From the NCBI RefSeq assembly GCF_029953285.1, contig NZ_JASAOI010000048.1:30470-94469 (forward strand): DNA of 64,000 nt, in the 5' to 3' direction. The stretch is from Yinghuangia seranimata (GTDB lineage Bacteria > Actinomycetota > Actinomycetes > Streptomycetales > Streptomycetaceae). Both the position numbers and the translations under genes were made by a program. Below are positions 7,951-14,982 of the stretch, in pieces (the stretch's first letter is position 1; every line of letters begins with the position of its first letter). Below the pieces are notes generated by a model that made no database searches, was not told the origin of the DNA, and saw only the letters and a program-made list of their open reading frames with translations.

Positions 7951-8724
7951 TCAGGTCAGGAAGTCCGTCAGCAACGGCCGGACCGCCTCGGCCGCTTCGA
8001 CGATCACCAGGTGGGCCGAGTCCTCGACGACCTCCAGCCGGGCCCCCGGAACGCCCGCGGCGACCTCGGTCGGCAGCGGGAGCGGGGTCGACGGGTCCCG
8101 GCCCGCGGCCACGACCAGGGTCGGGGTGCGGATGTCCGCCAGGCGGTCCCGCACGTCGTAGCCGACGATCGCCTCGCAGCTCGCGGCGTAGCCCTCCGGG
8201 GACGCCGCCCGCAGCATCGCCAGCGTGTCGGCCGCCGTCTCCGGCTCGCGGGACGCGAACTCCGGGGTGTACCAGCGGCCGAGGACGGTCTCGGCGACCG
8301 CGTCCATGCCCTCGGCCCGTACCAGCGCGGCGCGTTCGTGCCACGCCTCGGGTTCGCCGAGTCGGGCGCCGCTGCACAGCACCACGAGGCGGTCGAGCCG
8401 GTCTGGGGCGTCCAGCGCCAGGGTGAGGCCGACCGCGCCGGCCAGCGAGATGCCCGCGTAGCGGAACCGGGCGACGCCGAGCCCGTCGAGCAGCGCCAGG
8501 ACGTCGGCGGCGAGGTCGGACATCGTCGGGCTCCCCGGCGGCAGCGGCGAGGCGCCGTGGCCGCGGGTGTCGAACCGGACGACACGGTGGGTCGCGGTGA
8601 GCGTCGGCAGCAGCCGGTCCCAGACGCGCATGTCCGCGCCGAGGGGTGCGCCGAGCACGAGGACGGGCGCGTCGGGGGAGCCGTCGTCGGGGCCGTCGAC
8701 GCGGTGGTTCAGGGCGGCGGTCAT
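7951..8724 (-). CDS. Alpha/beta hydrolase, 3-oxoadipate enol-lactonase-like
   Basis: 257 residues from the ATG at 8724. Alpha/beta-hydrolase signs are clear: the oxyanion region LVLGAPLGADMRVWDRLLP, FDTRGHGAS, the nucleophile elbow GISLAGAVG, the acid in VVAAGRDPSTPLP and the catalytic His in VVEDSAHLVIVE. Order and spacing resemble PcaD-type enol-lactonases. The elbow reads G-x-S-x-A where the family usually has G-x-S-x-G. A degenerate copy of the CTGAC-N5-GTCAG repeat lies between it and the divergent SRPBCC gene. The substrate is not certain; a lactone or ester hydrolase is the safe call. Confidence 0.85.
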   Translation of the reverse strand: MTAALNHRVDGPDDGSPDAPVLVLGAPLGADMRVWDRLLPTLTATHRVVRFDTRGHGASPLPPGSPTMSDLAADVLALLDGLGVARFRYAGISLAGAVGLTLALDAPDRLDRLVVLCSGARLGEPEAWHERAALVRAEGMDAVAETVLGRWYTPEFASREPETAADTLAMLRAASPEGYAASCEAIVGYDVRDRLADIRTPTLVVAAGRDPSTPLPLPTEVAAGVPGARLEVVEDSAHLVIVEAAEAVRPLLTDFLT

Positions 8725-8789
8725 GGGGTGCCTTTCGGGTGTGCCGCGGGTGCGGGGCCGCACGGGGTGCGGTCCTTGCCGTTGAGAGT

Positions 8790-8804
8790 CTGACGGGTCG
8801 TCAA
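8790..8804. promoter_or_regulatory. One-mismatch copy of the CTGAC-N5-GTCAG operator
   Basis: CTGACGGGTCGTCAA lies in the 122-base divergent promoter region between the alpha/beta hydrolase and the SRPBCC gene. Only the last base departs from the repeat found at the acyl-CoA and steroid promoters. Confidence 0.45.
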
Positions 8805-8846
8805 TAACCTGGCGGTCCGTTCCTTCCCAGCCTCCGGAGGCCCCCG

Positions 8847-9356
8847 GTGAAGTACACGCTCCGTGCCGAACCGATCGAGTTCGTGCAGACCGCGCCGCGC
8901 CGCCGGGCCTGGTCGGCGGACCTCGCCGCGTCGCCGAAGCAGGTCTTCGCCGCGCTGACCGACGAGCCGGCGACGTGGACCGGCTGGTTCCCGAACTTCA
9001 AGGGCGGGCGGTTCCTGTCCGAGGCGCCGGAGGGCGCGCAGCCCTACGGGGTCGGCGCGCGCCGCGAGATCCGCCTGGTCAAGCCGGTGGTGTTCCACGA
9101 GACGATCATGGCGTGGGAGGAGCCGAGCCGGTGGGCGTACCGGGTCGACTCGGCGACCGTGCCGATGTTCAAGGCGCTGATCGAGGAGTGGACGATCGAG
9201 GAGCGCGGCACCGGCTCGCGCGTGACCTGGACGTTCGCGGTCGACCCCAAGGCGGTCATCGCGCTGACGCTGCGGTTCGCGCCGTTCCTCATCAGCTCGA
9301 CGTTCTACCGCGCGATGCGCAACCTCGACCGCAAGCTGGCCCCCATAGCCGCCTGA
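8847..9356 (+). CDS. SRPBCC family protein (polyketide cyclase/dehydrase-like)
   Basis: 169 residues from GTG, with GGAGG seven bases upstream. The START/SRPBCC helix-grip pattern is visible: SADLAASPKQVFAALTDEPATWTGWFPNF at the N terminus, GARREIRLVKPVVFHETIMAWEEP in the middle, EWTIEERGTGSRVTWTFAV, and a C-terminal long helix (FLISSTFYRAMRNLDRKL). Members bind hydrophobic ligands such as lipids, sterols or polyketide intermediates. It diverges from the hydrolase gene. The stop is six bases from the convergent P450 stop. The ligand is unknown. Confidence 0.85.
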   Translation: MKYTLRAEPIEFVQTAPRRRAWSADLAASPKQVFAALTDEPATWTGWFPNFKGGRFLSEAPEGAQPYGVGARREIRLVKPVVFHETIMAWEEPSRWAYRVDSATVPMFKALIEEWTIEERGTGSRVTWTFAVDPKAVIALTLRFAPFLISSTFYRAMRNLDRKLAPIAA

Positions 9357-9362
9357 AGCCGC

Positions 9363-10646
9363 CTATATCTCGTACGGCATGTGCTTGATGCCGTTGATGA
9401 AGCTGGAGCGCAGCCGCTCGGGCGGCCCGGTCATGCGGACGGCCGGGTACCGGCCGAGGAGTTCGCGGAACATGATGGTGATCTCGCGGCGGGCCAGGTG
9501 CGCGCCGAGGCAGAAGTGCGGCCCGGGACCGCCGTACCCGACGTGCGGGTTCGGGTCGCGGGTGATGTCGAAGCGCTCCGGGTCGGCGAACACCGCCGCG
9601 TCACGGTTGGCCGACCAGTAGTACAGGAGCAGCTTGTCCCCGGCGTCGATCGGCTGCCCGCCCAGCACGGTGTCGCACGTGGCGGTGCGGCGCATCCACA
9701 CCACCGGGGAGGCCAGCCGCACGACCTCCTCGACCGCGGTCGGGGTGTGGCGCTCGAAGTCGCCGAGCCACAGCGCGCGCTGGTCGGGGTTCGCGGTGAG
9801 CAGCCGCAGGCCGTGCGATATCGCGTTGCGGGTGGTCTCGTTGCCCGCGACGACGAGCAGGATGAAGAACGAGGCCAGTTCGTCGGCGGTCAGCCGCTCG
9901 CCGTCGATGTTGGCGTTGACCAGGGCCGAGATGACGTCGTCGGCCGGGTTGTCGGTGCGGTAGGCGCCCAGTTCGGTGAGCAGACCCGCGAGTTCGCCGC
10001 CCGCGGTGAGCAGGACGGTCAGGTGGTCGGCGTCCTCGGGGACGTACTCGGGGTCGGCGACACCGATGATCGTGTTGGTGCGGTCGAGGACGAAGCCGTA
10101 GTCCTTCTCCGGGACGCCCATCATGTCGCAGATGACCTTGAGCGGCAGCCGCGCCGCGACGTCGGTCACGAAGTCTCCCGTGCCGGTGGCCGCGAGGTCG
10201 TCGACGACGCGCGCGGCGGCGGTCTCCACGTCCTGCTCGAACTTCTTGATCATGCGCGGGGTGAAGGCGCGCGAGACGATGCGCCGCAGGCGGTGGTGCC
10301 GCGGGTCGTCCATCTCGATCATCGAGCCGAAGAACTCCGCGAACTCGGTCGGGAAGTCCGGCACGTGCGTGGCGCCCTGGCCCGAGCAGAACACCTCGGG
10401 GTTGCGGCTCGCCTCGACCACGTCGGCGTGCCGGGTCACCGCCCAGTAGCCGGGCCCGGCGGGCAGCGGGCTGGCCGGTTCGGGGTAGTACGCCAGCGGC
10501 CACTCGGCGCGCAGCCGTGCGAAGCCGGCCTCGCGGTCCTCGTACGGCGCGGCCCAGAACTCCATGTCGGACAGGTTCACCCAGTCCGGCGCGGCCTTGG
10601 GCCGCGCCCCGTCGGCCTGTGCTGCGGGCCCTTCGGTGACCGCCAT
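9363..10646 (-). CDS. Cytochrome P450 (CYP124/125/142-like)
   Basis: 427 residues from the ATG at 10646; longer starts add unconserved sequence. All P450 marks are present: I-helix VVAGNETTRNAISHG with the acid/Thr pair, K-helix EEVVRLAS (ExxR), and the heme loop YGGPGPHFCLGAHLARRE with the thiolate Cys at about 379. The N-terminal style (NLSDMEFWAAPYEDREAGFARLR) and the HVGYGGPGPHFCLGA loop resemble actinobacterial steroid/fatty-acid hydroxylases of the CYP124/125/142 group, which would suit the steroid genes elsewhere in the window. Substrate assignment is inference. An SDR gene lies upstream on the same strand, separated by a terminator. Confidence 0.9.
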   Translation of the reverse strand: MAVTEGPAAQADGARPKAAPDWVNLSDMEFWAAPYEDREAGFARLRAEWPLAYYPEPASPLPAGPGYWAVTRHADVVEASRNPEVFCSGQGATHVPDFPTEFAEFFGSMIEMDDPRHHRLRRIVSRAFTPRMIKKFEQDVETAAARVVDDLAATGTGDFVTDVAARLPLKVICDMMGVPEKDYGFVLDRTNTIIGVADPEYVPEDADHLTVLLTAGGELAGLLTELGAYRTDNPADDVISALVNANIDGERLTADELASFFILLVVAGNETTRNAISHGLRLLTANPDQRALWLGDFERHTPTAVEEVVRLASPVVWMRRTATCDTVLGGQPIDAGDKLLLYYWSANRDAAVFADPERFDITRDPNPHVGYGGPGPHFCLGAHLARREITIMFRELLGRYPAVRMTGPPERLRSSFINGIKHMPYEI

Positions 10647-10759
10647 GGCGTGACCCCCGTCCGGATCGGCTTGGAGGCTCCAGCGAACCACGAACCCCGG
10701 TGGCCGGACCAGGGGTTGCCTTCCATCGTGGGTAGCCGCACAACGTTCGCACACGGGTT

Positions 10760-10798
10760 CGGGCGGGCGTCCCCGGCCGACCCGGGGGCGCCCGCCCG
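10760..10798 (-). terminator. Hairpin between the SDR and P450 genes
   Basis: CGGGCGGGCG-T-CCCC pairs with GGGG-G-CGCCCGCCCG (one T-G pair), just after the leftward SDR stop at 10806. It suggests that the P450 is transcribed from its own promoter. Confidence 0.65.
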
Positions 10799-10805
10799 AC
10801 GCCCG

Positions 10806-11567
10806 TCACGTCGTCGGCTGACCGCCGTTGACCTGCCACGTCTGCCCGGTGATCCACTCCGCCTCGCGCGACGCCAGGAAGACGCAGACCGCGCCGATGT
10901 CCTCGGGGGTGCCGAGCCGCCCGACCGGTATGGCCTTGGCCATCGCGGCGGTCTTGTCGGCCTGCCGCCCGCTCGCCGCCGGGTCGATCAGGCCCACCGC
11001 CACCGAGTTCGCGGTGATGCCGTCGCGCGCGTGTTCCATGGCCAGGTGGCGGGTGAACGCGATGGCGCCGCCCTTGGCCGCGCCGTACAGCGACACCCCG
11101 AAGCCGAGGCCCTGCACGCCCGCGCCGGACGCGATGGTGATGATCCGGCCGTACCTGCGCGCGCACATGCCGTCGAGCACGGCGCGCGTGGTGTTCATGA
11201 CGCCGAACAGGTTCACCTCGGCGAACCGCTGCCACTCGGCGGGGTCGGCGTCCCGGAACCGGGTGGGCCGGAAGCCCTCGGCCCCGCCGTTCCCGGCGTT
11301 GTTGACGAGGATGTCGACGGGCGCCGCACGGCGCTCGAACCCGCGCACCGCGGGACCTGCCGCGGCCCGGTCGGTGACGTCGAACGGCAGCACGTGCGCC
11401 GCGCCGCCCGCCGCGCGGATCCGCTCCACCACCGCCTCGGCCCGCTCCGCCACGACGTCGTTGACCGCGACAACGGCGCCCTGGCGCGCCATCAGCTCGG
11501 CTATGCCCGCTCCGACGCCCTGCCCCGCCCCGGTCACCAGGGCGGTCCTGCCCTCCAGTTCGAACAC
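10806..11567 (-). CDS. SDR family NAD(P)-dependent oxidoreductase
   Basis: 253 residues if translation starts at the GTG at 11567, which has GGGAGG five bases upstream; an ATG at 11600 would add 11 residues. Classical SDR features: TALVTGAGQGVGAGIAEL (TGxxxGxG cofactor loop), VNNAGNGG (NNAG), the catalytic Ser in TIASGAGVQG, YGAAKGG (YxxxK) and the C-terminal ITGQTWQVNGGQ. It oxidises or reduces a hydroxyl/keto group; the substrate is unknown. It diverges from a MarR gene, its likely regulator, across a region with two 12-base direct repeats. Confidence 0.9.
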   Translation of the reverse strand: MFELEGRTALVTGAGQGVGAGIAELMARQGAVVAVNDVVAERAEAVVERIRAAGGAAHVLPFDVTDRAAAGPAVRGFERRAAPVDILVNNAGNGGAEGFRPTRFRDADPAEWQRFAEVNLFGVMNTTRAVLDGMCARRYGRIITIASGAGVQGLGFGVSLYGAAKGGAIAFTRHLAMEHARDGITANSVAVGLIDPAASGRQADKTAAMAKAIPVGRLGTPEDIGAVCVFLASREAEWITGQTWQVNGGQPTT

Positions 11568-11611
11568 ACGCACCTCCCGCTCCGGGCCGGAGCCAACCAC
11601 TGCCCTCCCAC

Positions 11612-11635
11612 GGAGTCAATGGTGGAGTCAATCAA
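11612..11635. repeat. Two 12-base direct repeats in the SDR-marR divergent region
   Basis: GGAGTCAATGGT (11612-11623) is followed directly by GGAGTCAATCAA (11624-11635), in the promoter gap between the divergent SDR and MarR genes. It may be a regulator-binding site. Confidence 0.45.
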
Positions 11636-11733
11636 GTGAATGAGGTCATGCGGACCGCGCTCGAGTGACGGGGGCATCGTCTTCGGACGTAGACTTCCCG
11701 GCACCGCACGGTCCCGTACGGTGCGTCCCGACC

Positions 11734-12324
11734 ATGATCGCCGACGCTCGGTCCCCCTACGCGAGCGCCCGGCCCGACACGAACGCGGGAGTGAGCGTCC
11801 CCTTGCAGCCCCCGGACGACCGACAGCACACCGCGCCACCCGACCGGCTCGCGTCCCAGCGCCGGGTCCAGGGCGCCGTCGAACGCCTGCTGCGGCTCCA
11901 GCAGAGCCGCCGCGTACACGGTGAACTGATGACCGCCGCCCGGGCGACCATGTCGCAGCCCGCCGTGATCCTGCTGTCGCGGCTGCAGTCCGACGGCGGC
12001 ATGACGATCGGCGAACTCGCCCGCCGCACCCACATGGACATGTCGCTGGTCAGCCGCGAGCTGCGCAAGCTCGAGACCGAGGCGCTGGTCACGCGCACCA
12101 CCGACGCCAACGACGGACGCGTGACCCGGGTCGGGTTGACCCCGAAGGGCCGCGGCATCGTCCGGCGGCTGCGCAACGTCCGCGACAAGCACATCCTCGA
12201 CGTGCTGTCGGCCTGGTCGCCGGAGGAACTCGCCGCGCTCGGCGACCTGATGACGCGGTTCGTCGACGATCTGCAGACCGTGCGGTACAGGGACGCGGAC
12301 TCGGACGGCGGGACGGCAGGCTGA
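11734..12324 (+). CDS. MarR family transcriptional regulator
   Basis: About 196 residues from the ATG at 11734; no start has a good RBS, and GTG 11665 or GTG 11791 remain possible. The winged-helix core is clear: MSQPAVILLSRLQSDGGMTIGELARRTHMDMSLVSRELRKLE (recognition helix), then the wing DANDGRVTRVGLTPKGR, then a dimerisation helix ending DLMTRFVDDLQTV. The roughly 50-residue N-terminal part is Pro/Arg-rich and poorly ordered. Divergent placement suggests control of the SDR gene. The inducer is unknown. Confidence 0.85.
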   Translation: MIADARSPYASARPDTNAGVSVPLQPPDDRQHTAPPDRLASQRRVQGAVERLLRLQQSRRVHGELMTAARATMSQPAVILLSRLQSDGGMTIGELARRTHMDMSLVSRELRKLETEALVTRTTDANDGRVTRVGLTPKGRGIVRRLRNVRDKHILDVLSAWSPEELAALGDLMTRFVDDLQTVRYRDADSDGGTAG

Positions 12325-12352
12325 CCCGGGCCCGACGAGCCGGCCGAGGCCC

Positions 12353-12376
12353 GAGGGGCTGAGGGGCTGAGGGGCG
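12353..12376. repeat. 8-base tandem repeat after marR
   Basis: GAGGGGCT is repeated head to tail about three times (the last copy ends in G), between the MarR gene and the convergent HPr gene. A minor low-complexity tract. Confidence 0.5.
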
Positions 12377-12403
12377 GGTCCGCCCGGGCGCGCGGCCGGG
12401 CGG

Positions 12404-12811
12404 CTATCCAGGCGCGCGCAGCAGAGCGGCCAACGCGCGGACGGCCGCCGCCGCGTCGGGGCCGCGCCCACGGACGGTGACGCGCGTGCCCGCACGCGCC
12501 GCGAGACCGGTCACCGCCAAAACACTCGACGCCGACGCGGTCCGTTCCCCCACCTCAATGCGAACCTCGGCGGCGTAGACAGCCGCCGCCCGCACCACCG
12601 CACCCGCCGGACGCAGGTGCAGGTCCGCACCGAGCAGCACGTCCTCGGCGCAGGCGGCGCCGTCGGCCACGTCGTCGCCCGCTGTGTCGTACGCGGTCTC
12701 GTGCTCGGAGTTCCGCGCGGCCTCGTGTGCGGAGTCGGGAACGCCGCCGTGTGCGCCGTCGCACCGCTCAGCACGCCTTCCGGCACGCGGGCCGTCAGAA
12801 CTTCCGAACAC
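12404..12811 (-). CDS. HPr-type phosphocarrier of the dihydroxyacetone PTS
   Basis: 135 residues from the GTG at 12811, which has a strong RBS (GAGGAGG) and overlaps the end of dhaM by 17 bases. Residues about 50-135 form an HPr domain: the phosphorylatable His65 in DLHLRPAGAVVRAA, a Ser-rich segment where HPr has Ser46 (TASASSVLAVTGLAA) and the C-terminal AAVRALAALL. The first ~47 residues are extra, acidic and His/Ala-rich; an internal GTG at 12670 would give the standard 88 residues. HPr passes phosphate from Enzyme I to DhaM. In E. coli this domain is fused inside DhaM, while here it is a separate gene. Confidence 0.8.
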   Translation of the reverse strand: MFGSSDGPRAGRRAERCDGAHGGVPDSAHEAARNSEHETAYDTAGDDVADGAACAEDVLLGADLHLRPAGAVVRAAAVYAAEVRIEVGERTASASSVLAVTGLAARAGTRVTVRGRGPDAAAAVRALAALLRAPG

Positions 12812-13193
12812 GCCGCGCCTCCTCGGCCGCCGCCACCACCTCCGCGAGCACCGCCCCCGTCGAGGCCACCGCCACGGCCGCCACCGCGCCCTCCACGAAC
12901 GGCGCGTCCACCAGCCGCGCGCCGGGCCGGGGTTCGTCGTCCAGCAGGGCCCGCACGGTCAGCACCGCGCTGCCGAGGTCCGGCAGCACGACCACGCCCG
13001 CGCCCCGGTCGGCCTCGGCCAACGCCGCCGCCACCCGCTCCACCGACGTGCCCAGGCCGCCGTCCGGCGCACCCGCCGCGACCGCCACCGGCACCTCGCC
13101 GCCGAGCTGCGCGACCAGCTCGCGCACCCCCTCCGCGAGCGCCACGCTGTGCGAAACCAGGACGAGACCGACGAGATTGCCCACGTTCGGCAT
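12795..13193 (-). CDS. dhaM: DhaM, PTS EIIA-type phosphotransferase subunit for dihydroxyacetone kinase
   Basis: 132 residues from the ATG at 13193. The EIIA-mannose-like fold is evident: VGLVLVSHSVALAEGVRELV with the active His at about 15, then GTSVERVAAALAEADRGAGVVVLPDLGSAVLTVRALLD, and the C-terminal VEGAVAAVAVASTGAVLAEV. DhaM takes phosphate from HPr and rephosphorylates ADP bound to DhaL. It contains only the first of the three domains of E. coli DhaM; HPr and Enzyme I are separate genes next to it. It diverges from dhaK across 119 bases containing the palindrome CTGTGTACACAG. Confidence 0.9.
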   Translation of the reverse strand: MPNVGNLVGLVLVSHSVALAEGVRELVAQLGGEVPVAVAAGAPDGGLGTSVERVAAALAEADRGAGVVVLPDLGSAVLTVRALLDDEPRPGARLVDAPFVEGAVAAVAVASTGAVLAEVVAAAEEARRVRKF

Positions 13194-13266
13194 GCTACGC
13201 GGCGGATGCGTGCCGCGGGCGACACGGCTCACGCGCTTGTCGCGCTGCGTCGTCCGCCCCGGCACA

Positions 13267-13278
13267 CTGTGTACACAG
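13267..13278. promoter_or_regulatory. Palindrome in the dhaM-dhaK divergent promoter
   Basis: CTGTGTACACAG is a perfect 12-bp palindrome, 34 bases upstream of dhaK and 73 upstream of dhaM. Its position suits an operator controlling both halves of the dihydroxyacetone system; no DhaR-like regulator is seen nearby. Confidence 0.5.
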
Positions 13279-13312
13279 GAGTCCGAAGTAGGAGGAGGCG
13301 GAGGCGGCGGCG

Positions 13313-14305
13313 ATGAAGAAGCTCCTGAACGACCCCGAGTCCGCCGTCGCCGACGCGCTGGCCGGACTGGCCGCGTCGCGGCCGGAGCTGATGGTGGATC
13401 AGGAGCACCGCGTGGTGACCCGGAGGGCCGGAGTGCGGCCCGGAAAGGTCGGCCTGGTGTCCGGCGGCGGATCCGGGCACGAACCGCTGCACAGCGGCTA
13501 CGTCGGGCTCGGCATGCTGGACGCGGCCTGCGCGGGCGAGGTGTTCTCCGCGCCGACGCCTGACCGGATCCTCGTCGCGACCCGCGCGGTCTCCGCGGGC
13601 GCGGGCGTCGTGCACATCGTCAAGAACTACACCGGGGACAACCTCAGCTTCGACATGGCCGCCGAACTCGCCCGCGAGGAAGGCATCGAGGTCGAGAAGG
13701 TGCTGGTCGACGACGACGTCGCGGTCGAGGAGTCGACGTGGTCGGCGGGCCGCCGCGGCACCGGGGCGACGGTCGTCGTCGAGAAGGTCGCCGGGGCCCG
13801 CGCGGAGGCCGGCGGCGACCTGAAGGCCGTCGCCGACACCGCGCGGCGCGCCGACGCGATGTCCCGGTCGTTCGCCGTCGCGCTGCGCGCGGGAACGGTG
13901 CCGGCCGCCGGACGCCCCGGCTTCGACCTGCCCGAGGACGAGATCGAGATCGGCGTCGGCATCCACGGCGAGCCCGGGAGGCGACGCGGCCCGCTGCGGC
14001 CGGCCCGCGCCCTCGTCGCCGACATGCTCGACGCGGTGCTCGCCGACCTGCCCGAGACCTCCGACCCGGTCGTCGCGGTGGTCAGCGGGCTCGGCGCCAC
14101 GCCGCTCCTCGAGCTGTACGTCGTCTACGGGCACGTGGCGGAGGAACTCGCCCGCAGGGGCGTCGCGATCGCCCGCAACCTGGTCGGCAACTACGTGACC
14201 AGCCTCGACATGGCCGGGGTGTCGATCACGCTGTGCCGTGCCGACGCCGAACTGCTGCGGCTGTGGGACGCGCCGGTCGACACCCCCGCCCTGCGATGGG
14301 GCTGA
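13313..14305 (+). CDS. dhaK: DhaK, dihydroxyacetone-binding kinase subunit
   Basis: 330 residues, the usual DhaK length; RBS GGAGGAGGCGGAGG. Family motifs: [38 protein letters not shown]-type N terminus, [18 protein letters not shown], and GIGIHGEPG-type loop with His218 (here [11 protein letters not shown]), the residue that binds dihydroxyacetone covalently. DhaK presents dihydroxyacetone to ADP/ATP-carrying DhaL, giving dihydroxyacetone phosphate for glycolysis. It is first of a three-gene rightward unit with dhaL and Enzyme I. Confidence 0.95.
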   Translation: [330 protein letters not shown]

Positions 14306-14340
14306 CCGCGCCGGACCGCCGGGACACTGGGAGCAGGACC

Positions 14341-14982
14341 GTGGGACGACTGGACACCACGACGGCACTGTCGTGGATTCGCGCAGCGGCGGACGCGATC
14401 ACCGCGCACGAGGCCGAGCTGACGGAACTGGACACGGCGATCGGCGACGGCGACCACGGCGCGAACCTCCGGCGAGGCTTCTCCACCGCCGCGCTGGCCG
14501 CCGAACGCTCGGCGGCGGCGGGCCAGGAACCGGGCGCGTTCCTGGTCGACGTCGGCGGAGCCCTGATCTCCAGCGTGGGCGGCGCCTCGGGCCCGCTGTA
14601 CGGCACCGCGCTGCGCGCCGCGGGCAAGGCCCTGCCCGGCCCCGACGCCGACACCGCCGCCCTCGCCGCGGCACTCCAGGCCGGCCTCGACGCCCTCTGC
14701 CGCCTCGGCGGCGCGGCCGTCGGCGACAAGACCATGGTCGACGCCTTCGCCCCAGCCGTCACGGCGTTGCAGTCAGCCGCCACGGACGACCTGAGCCAGG
14801 CCGCCCTCCTCGCCGCCGACGCCGCCGAAGCGGGCATGCGAGCAACCACCCCACTACGCGCCCGCAAAGGCCGCGCGTCCTACCTGGGCGAACGCAGCAT
14901 CGGCCACCAGGACCCGGGAGCGACGTCGACGGCGTTGATCTTCCGCGCGCTGGCCGACGCCCTGACCTCGGACCACGCATGA
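14341..14982 (+). CDS. dhaL: DhaL, ADP-binding subunit of dihydroxyacetone kinase
   Basis: 213 residues from GTG 14341 (GGGAG upstream); ATG 14296 is an alternative that would overlap dhaK. The metal/nucleotide-binding motif is intact: D31-T-A-I-G-D36-G-D38-H-G-A-N-L, followed by GGALISSVGGASGPLYGT, AVGDKTMVDAFAPA and the C-terminal RKGRASYLGERSIGHQDPGATS. In PTS-type systems DhaL keeps a bound ADP that DhaM rephosphorylates. The stop codon overlaps the Enzyme I start (ATGA), so the two are translationally coupled. Confidence 0.95.
   Translation: MGRLDTTTALSWIRAAADAITAHEAELTELDTAIGDGDHGANLRRGFSTAALAAERSAAAGQEPGAFLVDVGGALISSVGGASGPLYGTALRAAGKALPGPDADTAALAAALQAGLDALCRLGGAAVGDKTMVDAFAPAVTALQSAATDDLSQAALLAADAAEAGMRATTPLRARKGRASYLGERSIGHQDPGATSTALIFRALADALTSDHA

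Noticed and set aside
9381..11639. A 752-codon open frame on the plus strand opposite the P450 and SDR genes
   Set aside because: It is the high-GC shadow of two well-supported leftward genes, has no domain motifs and no RBS.
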